Below the pieces are notes generated by a model. That model was given only the letters and a program-made list of their open reading frames with translations. It was not told where the DNA came from and ran no database searches. The position numbers were made by a program, and so were the translations under genes. This document shows positions 27,709 to 37,293 of a DNA stretch of 43,823 nucleotides, one piece after another. Source of the DNA: Paracoccaceae bacterium (GTDB lineage: Bacteria > Pseudomonadota > Alphaproteobacteria > Rhizobiales > Stappiaceae). The first letter of the stretch is position 1. The number at the start of each line of letters is the position of its first letter. Location: contig PARB01000072.1 of assembly GCA_002709505.1 (NCBI GenBank), positions 1 to 43,823 of the forward strand, given 5' to 3'.

Positions 27709-28890
27709 ATGGCGGGGAAGGATCTGTCGGCTCCGCTGGGGCTTGGCAAGCGCAAGTACTTCAATCTCCCTCTCGGATTGATCGGTGCCAGCCTGCTGAC
27801 GGTGCTTGTGACAACCGGGCTCGTGTGGATCGGCGTCGTCGACGATCCGCTGGGCGGCGAACCGACAGCGACGGTGCCGCTGGAGCGGTCCCTGGACGGG
27901 CTGTCCTCGCGCGACTTCGGCGTGGTCGAGATCCGTCCGTCGCTTCCAGAAGGCGCGCGCGATCCCTCCGCTGCCAATCCAGCCAAACAACAGGCGCTCG
28001 GGCCGAGGTTCGAACCAAAGCCGCTTTCCAGCACCGATGCGCCGGGTCCCCACCCGGACGCAAATGCCAACGCCGTCGCCAACGGGCTGTCCGTGCGGGC
28101 GGACGCAAGGGTCACGGAACCCGGACCTCATGGCCCGCTGCCCAAGGTCTCCGACAGCGGGTTGCGCCCGATCGACGTCTATGCGCGTCCCGCCAACCAG
28201 TCCTTCGCGTCGATCCCGAAGATCGCGATCATCGTCGGCGGGCTCGGGCTGTCGCAGACCGGAACCCAAACCGCAATCGAGCAATTGCCGGCCGAAGTGA
28301 CGCTCGCCTTCGCGCCCTATGGCGCCAGCCTCGACAGGTGGATGCAGCGGGCACGGCTCGATGGCCACGAACTGCTCCTGCAGCTTCCGATGGAGCCGTT
28401 CGACTATCCCGACAACGATCCCGGCCCGCACACGCTTCTCGTCAGCCACAACGCGCGCGAGATGGACGAGCGCCTGTCCTGGCTGCTCAGCCGGATGACC
28501 AACTACGTCGGCGTCATGAACTACATGGGCGCCCGCTTCACAGCCTCCCAGGAGCCGCTGGAGAAGCTGCTGGCGGCAATCACCGACCGCGGCCTGATGT
28601 TCGTCGACGACGGTTCGTCCTCGCGCAGTCTCGCGACGCCGACGGCGAGCGGCCTGCGCACGCCGTTTTCGCATGCGGATCTGATCATCGACGACGTTCC
28701 CCGCCCGAAGGACATCACCGCGCGGCTGTTGCAACTCGAAGGCACCGCCCGGGCGCAGGGCGTCGCGGTCGGCATCGCGACCGCGCTGCCGGTCACGGTC
28801 GAGTTGCTCGCGAAATGGTCGCAAGACCTGGACGAGCGCGGGCTGCAGCTGGTTCCGGTGAGCGCGTCGATCGACCGCACGATGCGCTGA
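27709..28890 (+). CDS. Divergent polysaccharide deacetylase family protein (DUF610)
   Basis: The 393-residue protein has an N-terminal membrane helix (about 22-43), a low-complexity linker and a C-terminal domain (about 167-393) with KIAIIVGGLGLS, ELLLQLPMEPFDYP, MNYMGARFTA and GLMFVDDGSSS. These mark the divergent polysaccharide-deacetylase family (DUF610), a NodB-related fold lacking classic metal-ligand motifs. It is regularly found after ctpA. Between the genes lies a 9-bp stem GTCCGCGGC / GCCGCGGAC (27646-27680) without a T run. Role probably in envelope carbohydrate processing, unproven. Confidence 0.88.
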   Translation: MAGKDLSAPLGLGKRKYFNLPLGLIGASLLTVLVTTGLVWIGVVDDPLGGEPTATVPLERSLDGLSSRDFGVVEIRPSLPEGARDPSAANPAKQQALGPRFEPKPLSSTDAPGPHPDANANAVANGLSVRADARVTEPGPHGPLPKVSDSGLRPIDVYARPANQSFASIPKIAIIVGGLGLSQTGTQTAIEQLPAEVTLAFAPYGASLDRWMQRARLDGHELLLQLPMEPFDYPDNDPGPHTLLVSHNAREMDERLSWLLSRMTNYVGVMNYMGARFTASQEPLEKLLAAITDRGLMFVDDGSSSRSLATPTASGLRTPFSHADLIIDDVPRPKDITARLLQLEGTARAQGVAVGIATALPVTVELLAKWSQDLDERGLQLVPVSASIDRTMR

Positions 28891-28991
28891 CGCGCGAGAC
28901 CCGCGCGCGTGTCTCGCGCCCGAAAGATTCCACCCGGGCGAAAAATGCTCTACGACACCACGCGCAAGTGTCGCCCAGACGGAGCATCGCC

Positions 28992-29489
28992 ATGTCCCCT
29001 GCCTCTTCCCGCCCCTATCGCCCCTGCGTCGGCGTCATGCTCATCAACCGGACCGGACTGGTCTGGGTCGGAAAACGGCACCCCGACACCGGATCGGACG
29101 AGACCTATTGCTGGCAGATGCCGCAGGGCGGCATCGATGAGGGCGAAACGCCCCTGGACGCGGCGCGTCGCGAACTCTTCGAGGAAACCTCCATCCGCAC
29201 GACGAGCCTGATCGCTGAGGCGCCGAACTGGATTTCCTACGACTACCCGCCCGAGGTCGCGCGCAGCGGGCGCACGACCCGGTTTCGCGGCCAGACGCAG
29301 AAATGGTTCGCCTTCCGATTTGAAGGCGACGAGACCGAGATCGACATTCTGAATCCGCCTGACGGTCACAAGCCGGAATTCTGCGACTGGCGATGGGCGC
29401 GCGCCTGCGAGCTCCCCGGCCTGATCATACCGTTCAAGCGCGCGACCTATGAGGCCGTGGTCGATGCCTTTGCACCGCTGACCGCCTGA
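28992..29489 (+). CDS. rppH: RNA pyrophosphohydrolase (Nudix)
   Basis: The 165-residue protein carries the Nudix box (residues 46-68, GGIDEGETPLDAARRELFEE) and the RppH-type segments YRPCVGVMLINRTG and WFAFRFEGDE. RppH removes pyrophosphate from the 5' triphosphate of mRNAs, starting decay; in Rhizobiales and Bartonella the orthologue is called IalA. GGAG lies 7 bp before the ATG. The frame runs far upstream through the preceding gene in the wrong register and is not coding there. Confidence 0.95.
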   Translation: MSPASSRPYRPCVGVMLINRTGLVWVGKRHPDTGSDETYCWQMPQGGIDEGETPLDAARRELFEETSIRTTSLIAEAPNWISYDYPPEVARSGRTTRFRGQTQKWFAFRFEGDETEIDILNPPDGHKPEFCDWRWARACELPGLIIPFKRATYEAVVDAFAPLTA

Positions 29490-29607
29490 CCCCTGCGCGA
29501 CCACACGCCCTGTTCTATCTCCCTGCAATCGGGGCTAGTCTTGCCCCAACAAGACGACTGCGGACCGGCCGGCAGGTCGCAGTCCGCCGAACAAGGGGAA
29601 ACGCGAT

Positions 29608-30372
29608 ATGGATCTGGGAGACAGGCTGAAGGGACAGCGGCTGCTGATCACCGGCGCCTCGAGCGGACTGGGGGCGCATTTCGCCAGGCTGGCGGCACGC
29701 AATGGCGCGTCTGTAGCGGTCGCCGCGCGGCGAACCGACCGGCTCGAGACCCTGGTCAAGGAGCTTGAGCAGCTCGGGGCTCCCCGCGCCGAGGCAATCG
29801 CGCTCGACGTCAGCGACGGCGCCTCCATCCATGCCTGCGTTGCCCGGGCCGTCGACGCGCTCGGGGGCCTCGATGTCCTCATCAACAATGCCGGCACCGT
29901 GCGCCAGGGGCTCGCCATCGACCAGACCGCCGAGGACTTCGACGACGTGATGTCGGTCAACCTGCGCGGCGTCTGGCTGATGGCCATCGCCGTGGCACGC
30001 CACTGGCGGGACACCAAAACGCCCGGCAACATCGTCAACATCGCCTCCATCCTCGGCGAACGCGTGAGCGCCGGCACCGCATCCTATTGCGTCTCGAAGG
30101 CCGGCGTCGTGCAGATGACCAAGGCGCTGGCGCTCGAATTCGCCCGTCACAATATCCGGGTCAATGCGCTGGAGCCGGGCTATTTCGAGACGGAAATCAA
30201 CTCGGGCTTCTTCGACACCGATGCCGGTAAGACAATGATCCGGTCGATCCCCATGCGCCGGATCGGGCGCCTGGAAGACCTCGACGGGCCGCTGCTGCTT
30301 CTGGCGAGCGATGCCTCGCGTTTCATGACCGGTGCGGCGATCCCCGTCGACGGTGGCCATCTTCTCGTGTGA
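29608..30372 (+). CDS. Short-chain dehydrogenase/reductase
   Basis: The 254-residue SDR has the cofactor motif TGASSGLG (15-22), NNAG at 93-96, Asn118 and the catalytic Ser147, Tyr160 and Lys164 in ASIL and SYCVSKAG. The ending AIPVDGGHL is typical of classic SDRs. GGGGAAA precedes the ATG. It is followed directly by an acyl-CoA dehydrogenase gene, so beta-oxidation-like or short-chain-acid metabolism is likely, but the substrate is not readable. Confidence 0.94.
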   Translation: MDLGDRLKGQRLLITGASSGLGAHFARLAARNGASVAVAARRTDRLETLVKELEQLGAPRAEAIALDVSDGASIHACVARAVDALGGLDVLINNAGTVRQGLAIDQTAEDFDDVMSVNLRGVWLMAIAVARHWRDTKTPGNIVNIASILGERVSAGTASYCVSKAGVVQMTKALALEFARHNIRVNALEPGYFETEINSGFFDTDAGKTMIRSIPMRRIGRLEDLDGPLLLLASDASRFMTGAAIPVDGGHLLV

Positions 30373-30383
30373 GGTCCGACCCC

Positions 30384-31583
30384 ATGGATTTTTCGATCGA
30401 TCCGCGCCACGCCGAACTGCGCGACAAGGTTCGCGCCTTCGTGGCCGAACACATCCAGCCGCTGGAAAGCGACCCGGCGAGCTACAACGAATTTGAAAAC
30501 ATCCGCATGGAGTTGCGCGACGAGATCCGCGCGAAGGCCCGTGCCGCCGGCCTGTGGAACCCGCAGTTGCCGGAAGCCCACGGCGGGCTTGGCCTGTCGA
30601 TGGTCGGCCAGAGCATCTTCTACACGGAAGCCAACCGCTCGATCTTCGGCCCGTCCTGCTTCAATTGCGCCGCCCCCGACGACGGCAACATGCGCGTGCT
30701 GGAAGCGGTCGGAACCCAGGCGCAAAAGGACTGGTGGCTGAAGCCCGTTGCCGCTGGCCAGGTGAATTCCTCCTTCGCGATGACGGAGCCCCACCCCGGC
30801 GGCGGATCGGATCCCGGCATGATCCAGACCCGGGCCGAGCGCCATGGCGACACCTGGCGGATAACCGGGCGCAAGTGGTACATCTCCGGCGCGGCGGTCG
30901 CCAAACACTTCATCCTGATGGCCCGCACGGACCTGAATCCTGAGGAAAAGCGACGGCACCTGACAGGCTTCCTGTTTCATGCCGACCAGCCCGGCTGGCG
31001 GATCGTGCGCCGCATCGGCAACATGGGCCCGGACGAACACGGCGGCGTCTGCGAGCTGGAATTCGACGGCCTGGAGATCAAGGACGAAAACCGGCTGATG
31101 GAGGTCGGCGACGGTCTGCGCCTCACCCAGATCCGGCTCGGCCCCGCCCGCCTGACCCACTGCATGCGCTGGCTGGGTCTCGCCCAGCGCTGCATGGAGA
31201 TCGCCCAGGCCTACGTCAACGAGCGCGAAGGCTTCGGCGCCAAGCTCGGCGACCGGGAATCGGTCCAGCTCGCGCTCGGCGATCTGGCGCACAACATCCA
31301 GATCGGCCGTCTGCTGGTGTTCCATGCCGCCTGGATGTTGGACCGGGGCGACAAAGCGCGCGCGGAGGTGTCCTCGGCCAAGATCCATGTAGCGGACACG
31401 CTGCATCAGGCCGCCGACACCGCGATCCAGCTCAACGGCGCGCGCGGCTATTCCACCGACACGATCCTGGAATGGATCTACCGCTATGCGCGTGCGGCGC
31501 GCCTCGTCGACGGCGCTTCGGAAGTGCACAAGATGGTGCTGGCGCGGCTCTACAAGAAGGACGGCACCGACTACTGGCGCTGA
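30384..31583 (+). CDS. Acyl-CoA dehydrogenase family protein (ACAD10/11-like)
   Basis: The 399-residue flavoenzyme has the ACAD signatures [14 protein letters not shown] (about 131-144) and GRKWYISGA (162-170), the latter two lining the FAD. At the position of the catalytic glutamate of medium-chain enzymes it reads [10 protein letters not shown], with Asp376, as I recall for the ACAD10/11-related group. It starts at the ATG at 30384, with GAGG 9 bp upstream; the GTG at 30369 overlaps the SDR stop. The 3' end overlaps the convergent queG stop by 13 bp. Confidence 0.93.
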   Translation: MDFSIDPRHAELRDKVRAFVAEHIQPLESDPASYNEFENIRMELRDEIRAKARAAGLWNPQLPEAHGGLGLSMVGQSIFYTEANRSIFGPSCFNCAAPDDGNMRVLEAVGTQAQKDWWLKPVAAGQVNSSFAMTEPHPGGGSDPGMIQTRAERHGDTWRITGRKWYISGAAVAKHFILMARTDLNPEEKRRHLTGFLFHADQPGWRIVRRIGNMGPDEHGGVCELEFDGLEIKDENRLMEVGDGLRLTQIRLGPARLTHCMRWLGLAQRCMEIAQAYVNEREGFGAKLGDRESVQLALGDLAHNIQIGRLLVFHAAWMLDRGDKARAEVSSAKIHVADTLHQAADTAIQLNGARGYSTDTILEWIYRYARAARLVDGASEVHKMVLARLYKKDGTDYWR

Positions 31584-32863
31584 GCCGCGGCCCATTCCGC
31601 AAGGACATCCGCATCCGGTTCCCCCGGTTCACGGCGCGCGGCCAGACGGGCGAACTCCGTCTTCTCCACCAGACGGCGGAGCGCCCAGACGGCGGCCCCG
31701 CGAACCAGGGCGCTCTCATCGTCCAGCAGCGGTTCGACGCGGCTCGCGAGACCCCGTTCGCCGGAATTCCCCGCCGCGATCAGAACGTTGCGCAGGAACC
31801 GGTCGCGCCCGATCCGCTTGATCGGGGAGCCGGAAAACAGCGCACGGAAGCGCGTATCATCGAGCGTGAGAAGTTCCGCCAGAGGCGGCGCCTCCAGGTC
31901 CGCGCGCGCCTGCAGCTTCGCCTCGCGTGCGGCTTGCGCGAACTTGTTCCAGGGGCAGGCGGCAAGACAGTCGTCGCAGCCATAGATCCGGTTTCCCATC
32001 GCCGCGCGAAACTCGTCCGGGATCGGGCCCTTGTGCTCGATGGTCAGATAGGAGATACAGCGCCGCGCATCGAGGCGATAGGCCGCCGGAAAGGCGTTGG
32101 TGGGACACACATCCAGACAGGCGCGGCATGAGCCGCAATGATCCGTCTCGGCCGCATCCACCGGCAGCGGCAGGTCGGTGAAGATCTCCGCCAGAAAGAA
32201 CCAGGAGCCGAGATCGCGCGATACCAGATTGGTGTGCTTGCCCTGCCAGCCGAGGCCGGCCGCCTGCGCCAGCGGCTTTTCCATCACCGGAGCGGTATCG
32301 ACGAAGACCTTGACCGCGCCCTCCACACCCTGGCGCCGCGCCTGCGCGAGAAGATGCTGGGCCAGCTCCTTCAGCCGTCCCTTGATGATGTCGTGGTAGT
32401 CGCGGTTGCGGGCATAGACGGAGATCGCCGCTGCCCGGGGATCCTGCAGCGGCGCGAGCGGATCGCCCTCGCCGGCATAGGTCATTGCAAGCGTGACGAT
32501 GCGGCGCGTGTCGGCCCACAGCTCGCGCGGAGCGCCCCTGCGCGTCTCCGTCTCCGCCATCCACTCCATCGTCGCATGATGGCCGTCAGCAAGGAATTGC
32601 CGCAGACGCCCGGGCGCCTGGGGAATGGCATCGGCATCGGCAATGGCGCAGGCGTCGAAGCCGAGCTCCTCGGCCTTTTTGCAGAGGCTGGCCTTCAGGC
32701 GCGCGGCCGCCTTTTGCGACAGCTCCAGCGTGTCTAGAAGTCGAGATCCGCGTAGGTCGGGGCCGGCGGCATGCCGAGCATCTTTTCCGCCAGCAGCGGA
32801 CGGAAGCTTGGACGCGACTTGATTCGCGCGTACCAGGCCTTCACGTTTTCCTCCTCCGCCCAT
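31571..32863 (-). CDS. queG: Epoxyqueuosine reductase QueG; start uncertain
   Basis: The protein contains the cobalamin/Fe-S reductase of queuosine synthesis: two 4Fe-4S motifs, [12 protein letters not shown] and [13 protein letters not shown], plus [17 protein letters not shown] and [18 protein letters not shown]-like tail ([13 protein letters not shown]) ends it. It makes queuosine from epoxyqueuosine in tRNA. Homology starts only near 32728, but the only ATG/GTG/TTG in frame is the ATG at 32863, 130 bp inside the GST gene (GAGGTG just before it). A CTG at 32728 is the alternative. Confidence 0.94.
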   Translation of the reverse strand: MGGGGKREGLVRANQVASKLPSAAGGKDARHAAGPDLRGSRLLDTLELSQKAAARLKASLCKKAEELGFDACAIADADAIPQAPGRLRQFLADGHHATMEWMAETETRRGAPRELWADTRRIVTLAMTYAGEGDPLAPLQDPRAAAISVYARNRDYHDIIKGRLKELAQHLLAQARRQGVEGAVKVFVDTAPVMEKPLAQAAGLGWQGKHTNLVSRDLGSWFFLAEIFTDLPLPVDAAETDHCGSCRACLDVCPTNAFPAAYRLDARRCISYLTIEHKGPIPDEFRAAMGNRIYGCDDCLAACPWNKFAQAAREAKLQARADLEAPPLAELLTLDDTRFRALFSGSPIKRIGRDRFLRNVLIAAGNSGERGLASRVEPLLDDESALVRGAAVWALRRLVEKTEFARLAARREPGEPDADVLAEWAAAQRQ

Positions 32864-33426
32864 GGCACCTCACCCAGATAATCGGCACAGGACAATTCCG
32901 CGGCAACCGCGAAATCCGCGAAGCTCAGCCGCTCGCCGGAAAGCCAGTTTCGCGACGCCGCCAGATACCCGAAGTAGCGCAGATGATGCCCGATATTGGC
33001 ACGCGCCGCCCTCAGGATCGCGGAATCGGGAGATCCGCCGCCCATGGAGGACGGCATTTCCTGCTTGTAGATGCGCTCGCGCACGAAGGGCCCGACCACA
33101 TCCGCGTCGAGCTTGTTCACCGCCCAGTCGACCAGCCGGCGCGTTTCCGCGCGTGCGTCCGGGTGATCCGGCATCAGCCGGCGGTCGCCCACTGCATAGC
33201 CGCGCGTCTCATCGAGATATTCCATGATGGCGAAGGCCCCGCACACCGGCGGTCCGTCGTTCTCGCGCAGGACCGGCACGGCCCCCGCCGGATTGAGCAT
33301 CAGGAAATCGCGACGACGCTCCCACGGGCGCTCCGTCACGAGCTCCACCTTCGCGCCATATTCGCTCAGCACAAGCTGCACGAAACGCGATGCGGGAGAA
33401 AAGGGGTGGCGATACAGAACCAGCAT
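32734..33426 (-). CDS. Glutathione S-transferase family protein
   Basis: The 230-residue protein has the thioredoxin-like N-terminal domain ([15 protein letters not shown], with a serine in the region of the usual catalytic Ser/Cys; NPAGAVPVL cis-proline turn) and a helical C-terminal domain ([17 protein letters not shown]). Family members conjugate or reduce with glutathione; the substrate is not deducible. It lies immediately upstream of queG, whose probable ATG lies inside it. The preceding 145 bp contain no gene. Confidence 0.92.
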   Translation of the reverse strand: MLVLYRHPFSPASRFVQLVLSEYGAKVELVTERPWERRRDFLMLNPAGAVPVLRENDGPPVCGAFAIMEYLDETRGYAVGDRRLMPDHPDARAETRRLVDWAVNKLDADVVGPFVRERIYKQEMPSSMGGGSPDSAILRAARANIGHHLRYFGYLAASRNWLSGERLSFADFAVAAELSCADYLGEVPWAEEENVKAWYARIKSRPSFRPLLAEKMLGMPPAPTYADLDF

Positions 33427-33571
33427 AACAGGATTGTAACTGCTTAGGGTTAATCAAACGATGCAAGATCGCGTCGGGCGCCCCCCGGCGCGGCCCCCGT
33501 ATACGCCCGCAGCAAGCGCTATACAACGCGGCATTTTTCGTCCCTTGGGACATGATCGGAGACCCTTGTCC

Positions 33572-34378
33572 ATGCAATCGGAAACCCTCATCGGCGCGCT
33601 GATCCTCGGCCTCGTCGAAGGACTGACGGAATTCATCCCCGTCTCCTCGACCGGACACATCCTGCTGCTTGGACATTTCATCGGATTCCAGAGCACCGGC
33701 AAGACCTTTGAGGTTCTGATCCAGCTCGGCGCGATCCTGGCGATCCTCACCGTCTACGCGCATCGGCTCATCGCCATCGCCCTGGCACTGCCGCATCAGG
33801 CATCGGCACGGCGCTTCGTCTTCGGCGTGCTGCTCGCCTTTCTTCCCGCCGCCGTCATCGGGGTCATGCTGCACGGCTTCATCAAGACGGTGCTGTTCGA
33901 ATCGCCCGCGCTGATCTGCACCACGCTCGTCATCGGCGGCGTCATCCTGCTGGTGATCGACAAGATGCCGCTGAAGCCGCGCTACCACGACGCGATGGAC
34001 TATCCGCTGTGGCTGTGCCTTGCCATCGGCTTTTGCCAGACGCTGGCGATGGTGCCCGGCGTTTCGCGCTCCGGCGCGACCATCGCGGGCGCCCTTTTGA
34101 TGGGAACGGACAAGCGCTCGGCGGCGGAGTTCTCGTTCTTTCTGGCGATGCCGACCATGGCCGGCGCCTTCGCCTACGACCTGTTCAAAAACCGCGACAT
34201 CCTGTCGATGGACGATGCCGCCATCATTGGCGTGGGTTTCGTTGCCGCCTTCATCACCGCCGTCTTCGTCGTGCGCGGCCTGCTCGACTTCGTCGGCAAG
34301 CACGGCTTCGCGCCCTTCGCCTGGTGGCGCATTGCCGTCGGGCTCGCGGGTTTCGCCGGGCTATATTTCACCGGCTGA
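33572..34378 (+). CDS. uppP: Undecaprenyl-diphosphatase (bacitracin-resistance)
   Basis: The 268-residue membrane enzyme has the two catalytic motifs [14 protein letters not shown] (16-29) and [13 protein letters not shown] (about residue 160), with about eight membrane segments. It recycles undecaprenyl pyrophosphate for peptidoglycan synthesis. ATG is preceded by GGAG 11 bp upstream. Its end overlaps the convergent WYL-regulator gene by 18 bp. Confidence 0.96.
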   Translation: MQSETLIGALILGLVEGLTEFIPVSSTGHILLLGHFIGFQSTGKTFEVLIQLGAILAILTVYAHRLIAIALALPHQASARRFVFGVLLAFLPAAVIGVMLHGFIKTVLFESPALICTTLVIGGVILLVIDKMPLKPRYHDAMDYPLWLCLAIGFCQTLAMVPGVSRSGATIAGALLMGTDKRSAAEFSFFLAMPTMAGAFAYDLFKNRDILSMDDAAIIGVGFVAAFITAVFVVRGLLDFVGKHGFAPFAWWRIAVGLAGFAGLYFTG

Positions 34379-35374
34379 TCCGGCATCGCGCGCCATTTGC
34401 TCCAGCTCTTGCGCCAGCCGGGCCCGCAGGTCCGGCGGCGAGACGAGATCGGCACCCGGCCCGAGCCAGCGCACCAGCGGCAGGATCACCTCAGGGTCGG
34501 TGTTGGGAATGCGCAACCGCAAGCGTCCGTCCCCCTCCGGCTCGAAGACGGCATGCCGGTAGTACCAGTCGCGGCAAAGCCTGTCGGCCTGTTCGCGGGA
34601 CACGCTGATCTCGCTCGCCACACCCTCGCGTTCCCATCGCCGCATCGCCCGCGACAGCCAGGCACGTCCGATCTGGCTCTGGACGCTGAGGTCGAGGCGC
34701 GGGCGGAATGCCATGCCGCTGACCTCGGCATGACGGACCCGGTCGGCGCGCAGGAACCGCTCCGCCTGCAGGTCGACCTCCCAACCGTAGAGGTACCAGC
34801 GGTCCCGGTCGAACAACAGGCCACAGGGCTCCAGATCATAGTCGCTGACCCGGCCGCGATACGGGTTTTCATGCCGGATGCGCACGCGCCGGGACGCGAG
34901 CAGCCCCTGCATGAAGGCATCGACCGCCGCCTGCATGTCGGCGACCGCCACCGGTTCCGGCTCGGGGTGGAAAACGTCGACCGGCGGCCGTTCAATGGCA
35001 ACGATCCGGTCGCCCTGCTCGATCACCTCGCGGGCGCTCCTGGGCAGCGAGGCGAGCAGCTTGGCCTGCGCCGTGCCCAGGTCCTCTAGCAGGGGTGTCG
35101 CCCGCAGCCCGCGCACCAGCGCCAGCGCGACGAGCAGCGCCGCCGTTTCTCCCCGCGTCAGCGCGACCGGCGGCTGGAGATATCCCCGCGCCAGACGGTA
35201 GCCGCCCTCCGCGCCGCGCTCGGCCTCCACCGGAATGCCGAGCGCGATCAGGCGGTCGACGTCGCGGTAGATCGTGCGAACCGAGACGCCGAAACGCTCG
35301 GCCAGCTCGGTTGCCCGGCGCTGACCGCCGCTCAGCAGCAGAAGGATCCCCAGTGCCCGTTCTATCGTGTTCAT
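34361..35374 (-). CDS. WYL-domain transcriptional regulator (YafY/DeoR-type)
   Basis: The 337-residue protein has an N-terminal helix-turn-helix (about 1-60, [24 protein letters not shown]), followed by a WYL domain (about 140-320, with [11 protein letters not shown]) that in the family binds nucleic acid or other ligands. It is divergent from the DUF1127 gene across a 153-bp gap that holds a perfect 13-bp inverted repeat, the likely site for this protein (inference). Confidence 0.93.
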   Translation of the reverse strand: MNTIERALGILLLLSGGQRRATELAERFGVSVRTIYRDVDRLIALGIPVEAERGAEGGYRLARGYLQPPVALTRGETAALLVALALVRGLRATPLLEDLGTAQAKLLASLPRSAREVIEQGDRIVAIERPPVDVFHPEPEPVAVADMQAAVDAFMQGLLASRRVRIRHENPYRGRVSDYDLEPCGLLFDRDRWYLYGWEVDLQAERFLRADRVRHAEVSGMAFRPRLDLSVQSQIGRAWLSRAMRRWEREGVASEISVSREQADRLCRDWYYRHAVFEPEGDGRLRLRIPNTDPEVILPLVRWLGPGADLVSPPDLRARLAQELEQMARDAGSAGEI

Positions 35375-35446
35375 CGCCCGCCCCGGCTCAACCCCACCCC
35401 GTCCGCGAAAGAGATCTCCCGCGGCGCGAAAAACCGATTATGGGCC

Positions 35447-35480
35447 GATCATACCTGACGCCCTGCTGTCAGGTATGATC
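35447..35480. promoter_or_regulatory. Perfect 13-bp inverted repeat, probable operator/promoter
   Basis: GATCATACCTGAC (35447-35459) and its exact complement GTCAGGTATGATC (35468-35480) flank an 8-nt loop. Each arm contains TATGAT, a -10-like hexamer facing outward on each strand, between the WYL regulator and the DUF1127 gene. This looks like a shared operator over divergent promoters, plausibly for the WYL protein. No -35 partner is clear. Confidence 0.6.
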
Positions 35481-35527
35481 CTCGACACTCCCTTATCGAC
35501 AGATTTTCAAACGGTAGGGGACCAGTC

Positions 35528-35788
35528 ATGACCACTTCGAATCACACCGCCGCTCTCACGATCAGGATGGATGCCGGCCGCACGCTGTGGCGCAGTCTCT
35601 CGGGCCGCTGGCAGGCGTGGCGGCGCATCCGCCGCAGCCGGCGGGAGCTCGACCGGCTGAGCGAGGAGCAACTGGCCGACATCGGGCTGAAACGCACGCC
35701 GACCGGCTATGACGTGCAGACGGAGCTGCGCACGCGCGACATAAGGCTCTTGCGCGAAATGTCGAAGACCTGGGGGTACTGGTTGTGA
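35528..35788 (+). CDS. DUF1127 (YjiS-like) small protein
   Basis: The 86-residue protein carries the DUF1127 core RRELDRLSEEQLADIGLKR in its middle, with a basic, Arg-rich region before it (WRRIRRSRR). DUF1127 proteins occur in many alphaproteobacteria, are often stress- or sRNA-associated, and bind RNA in some cases. A GGGGA site lies just before the ATG. It is controlled from the divergent region with the palindrome at 35447. Confidence 0.88.
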   Translation: MTTSNHTAALTIRMDAGRTLWRSLSGRWQAWRRIRRSRRELDRLSEEQLADIGLKRTPTGYDVQTELRTRDIRLLREMSKTWGYWL

Positions 35789-35799
35789 AGCGACCCGGT

Positions 35800-35823
35800 G
35801 GCGGCGCCTATGCTTGCGCCGCC
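35800..35823. terminator. Hairpin between convergent DUF1127 and NDUFA9-like genes
   Basis: A perfect 8-bp stem, GGCGGCGC / GCGCCGCC (35800-35807 and 35816-35823), closes an 8-nt loop at the convergent junction. There is no T run on either side, so it is only a possible transcript end or stabilising hairpin. Confidence 0.4.
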
Positions 35824-35839
35824 GCCCGAAACCGTCGCC

Positions 35840-36832
35840 TCAGGATGCGGCGCGATTGGCGTCGTACTGGCCGTGCTCGCGGAACCGCTCGAGATAGGTC
35901 GGCAGGATCGCCATCAGCGTGCGTGCCTCGATGCCGAGCCCGTCCAGAGTGCGCCCGTCCGCAATCGCCGCCTCGCTGACCACATTGTCGGACTTCAGCA
36001 GCTCGACCTGATCGACGGTGAGCATCGGATTGGGGAGCAGCTGCAGCACGCTTGCCTGGACGCGGGCCACGGAAAACGGCAGCGTCACCAGCAGGCGCTT
36101 GCGGCGGATGACCTCAAGCATCAGTTCCAGGCATTCCCGGAAAGTCTTGATCTCCGGTCCGCCCAGTTCATAGATCGTGCCGCGCGTGGTCTGCCCGTCG
36201 ACCGCCATGGCAACCGCCTCCGCGACATCGCCGACGAAAACGGGCTGGAAGCGTGTTGCGCCGCCACCGACCAGCGGCAGCACCGGCGACATCCGCGCCA
36301 TGGAGGCGAAGCGGTTGAAGAAGCCGTCCTCCGGGCCGAAGACGATGGAGGGGCGGAAGACGACGGCCTCGGGCACGGTCTCGAAGACCCCGGCCTCACC
36401 CATCGCCTTGGAGCGGCCATAGACCGACGGCGATTCGGGATCGGCGCCGATGGCGGAGACATGAACGACGGTGTCGATGCCTTCCGCGCGGGCGGCCTCG
36501 GCGACGGCGCGCGGCCCGAAGGTCTGCACCGCGTCGAAGGACTGGGCGCCGGCCTCATAGAGAATGCCGACAAGATTAACCACGGCATCCGCGCCCTGCA
36601 CCGCGCGGTCGACCGACCAGCGATGCCGCAGGTTTGCCTGGACCGGCATGATCTGGCCGACGGCGCCGAGCGGCTGCACGTGTTCGGCGAGATCCGGCCG
36701 GCGCACGGCAACGCGCACCCGGTAGCCGCGGCGCGCCAGCGCGCGCACAACATGGCGCCCGAGAAACCCCGAGCCGCCGAAAACCGTGACGAGTTTGCCA
36801 TTCAGGGCGGATGAACCGGAGGCGGTCGTCAT
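35840..36832 (-). CDS. NDUFA9-like complex I-associated NAD(P)-binding protein
   Basis: The 330-residue extended-SDR-like protein has the nucleotide motif FGGSGFLGRHV (18-28), then VNLVGIL and GRSKAMGEAG in place of the usual Tyr/Lys site, and the ending typical of bacterial homologues of the NDUFA9 subunit of complex I. The ATG at 36832 is chosen because AAGGGAG lies 8 bp upstream; the frame extends further without homology. Function in bacteria is not settled. Confidence 0.9.
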   Translation of the reverse strand: MTTASGSSALNGKLVTVFGGSGFLGRHVVRALARRGYRVRVAVRRPDLAEHVQPLGAVGQIMPVQANLRHRWSVDRAVQGADAVVNLVGILYEAGAQSFDAVQTFGPRAVAEAARAEGIDTVVHVSAIGADPESPSVYGRSKAMGEAGVFETVPEAVVFRPSIVFGPEDGFFNRFASMARMSPVLPLVGGGATRFQPVFVGDVAEAVAMAVDGQTTRGTIYELGGPEIKTFRECLELMLEVIRRKRLLVTLPFSVARVQASVLQLLPNPMLTVDQVELLKSDNVVSEAAIADGRTLDGLGIEARTLMAILPTYLERFREHGQYDANRAAS

Positions 36833-36963
36833 GCCAGTCGCTCCCTTGCCGGACGTAATGCTTTCCCGCGCGGCGCGCGGGCTTTCAGCAGGTCTCTTAG
36901 CCCTTGCGCCGGCGTCTGTGAAGGGCAGTTGTGCATGAACCGCATATGAGCGCAAAAGGCCCG

Positions 36964-36991
36964 TTGACAAGCCCGTCCACGGCTCTTACAA
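36964..36991 (+). promoter_or_regulatory. Candidate promoter of tRNA-Leu
   Basis: A perfect TTGACA (36964-36969) lies 36 bp before the tRNA-Leu gene. A weak TTACAA hexamer follows after 16 bp. The -10 is poor, so only the -35 is convincing. Confidence 0.5.
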
Positions 36992-37004
36992 GCGCTCCTC
37001 ACGA

Positions 37005-37091
37005 GCCCAGGTGGCGGAATTGGTAGACGCGCTAGCTTCAGGTGCTAGTGCTCGAAAGGGCGTGGAGGTTCGAGTCCTCTCCTGGGCACCA
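37005..37091 (+). tRNA. tRNA-Leu (CAG)
   Basis: GCCCAGG...CCTGGGC pairs in the acceptor stem, the anticodon arm CTAGC-TTCAGGT-GCTAG gives CAG (reading CUG), there is a long variable arm, and the CCA end is encoded (37089-37091). It stands alone and is followed by a terminator. Confidence 0.96.
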
Positions 37092-37131
37092 AATTCCGGT
37101 TCCGGATCTTGCCAATTGATCCAGAACGTCG

Positions 37132-37167
37132 AAAAAGGTCCGGTTTTCCGGGCCTTTTTTCGTTTTT
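37132..37167 (+). terminator. Rho-independent terminator after tRNA-Leu
   Basis: A stem GGTCCGG / CCGGGCC (37137-37143 and 37148-37154, one G-U pair) has a TTTT loop, is preceded by five A residues and is followed by TTTTTTCGTTTTT. It ends the tRNA transcript before the restriction gene patch. Confidence 0.9.
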
Positions 37168-37293
37168 GGCGCGGAATTTTCCGAGCCTCGCCCGCCCGGC
37201 ATTGGCGCTGCTCCCCCTCCCCGGTTGATTTTGCCCGAAAGACCAGCGCTAGATGGCGCATTGCGTGTCCTTCTCAGAAATCCCAAACCGTTC

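Noticed and set aside
33209-34303. A 364-residue minus-strand frame opposite uppP
   Set aside because: It is rich in Asp/Gly/Glu/Gln strings and opposite a conserved membrane enzyme; not coding.
37005-37131. tRNA-Leu as an integration site with a duplicated 3' end
   Set aside because: No copy of the tRNA 3' sequence is visible before 39500 and no integrase gene is present.
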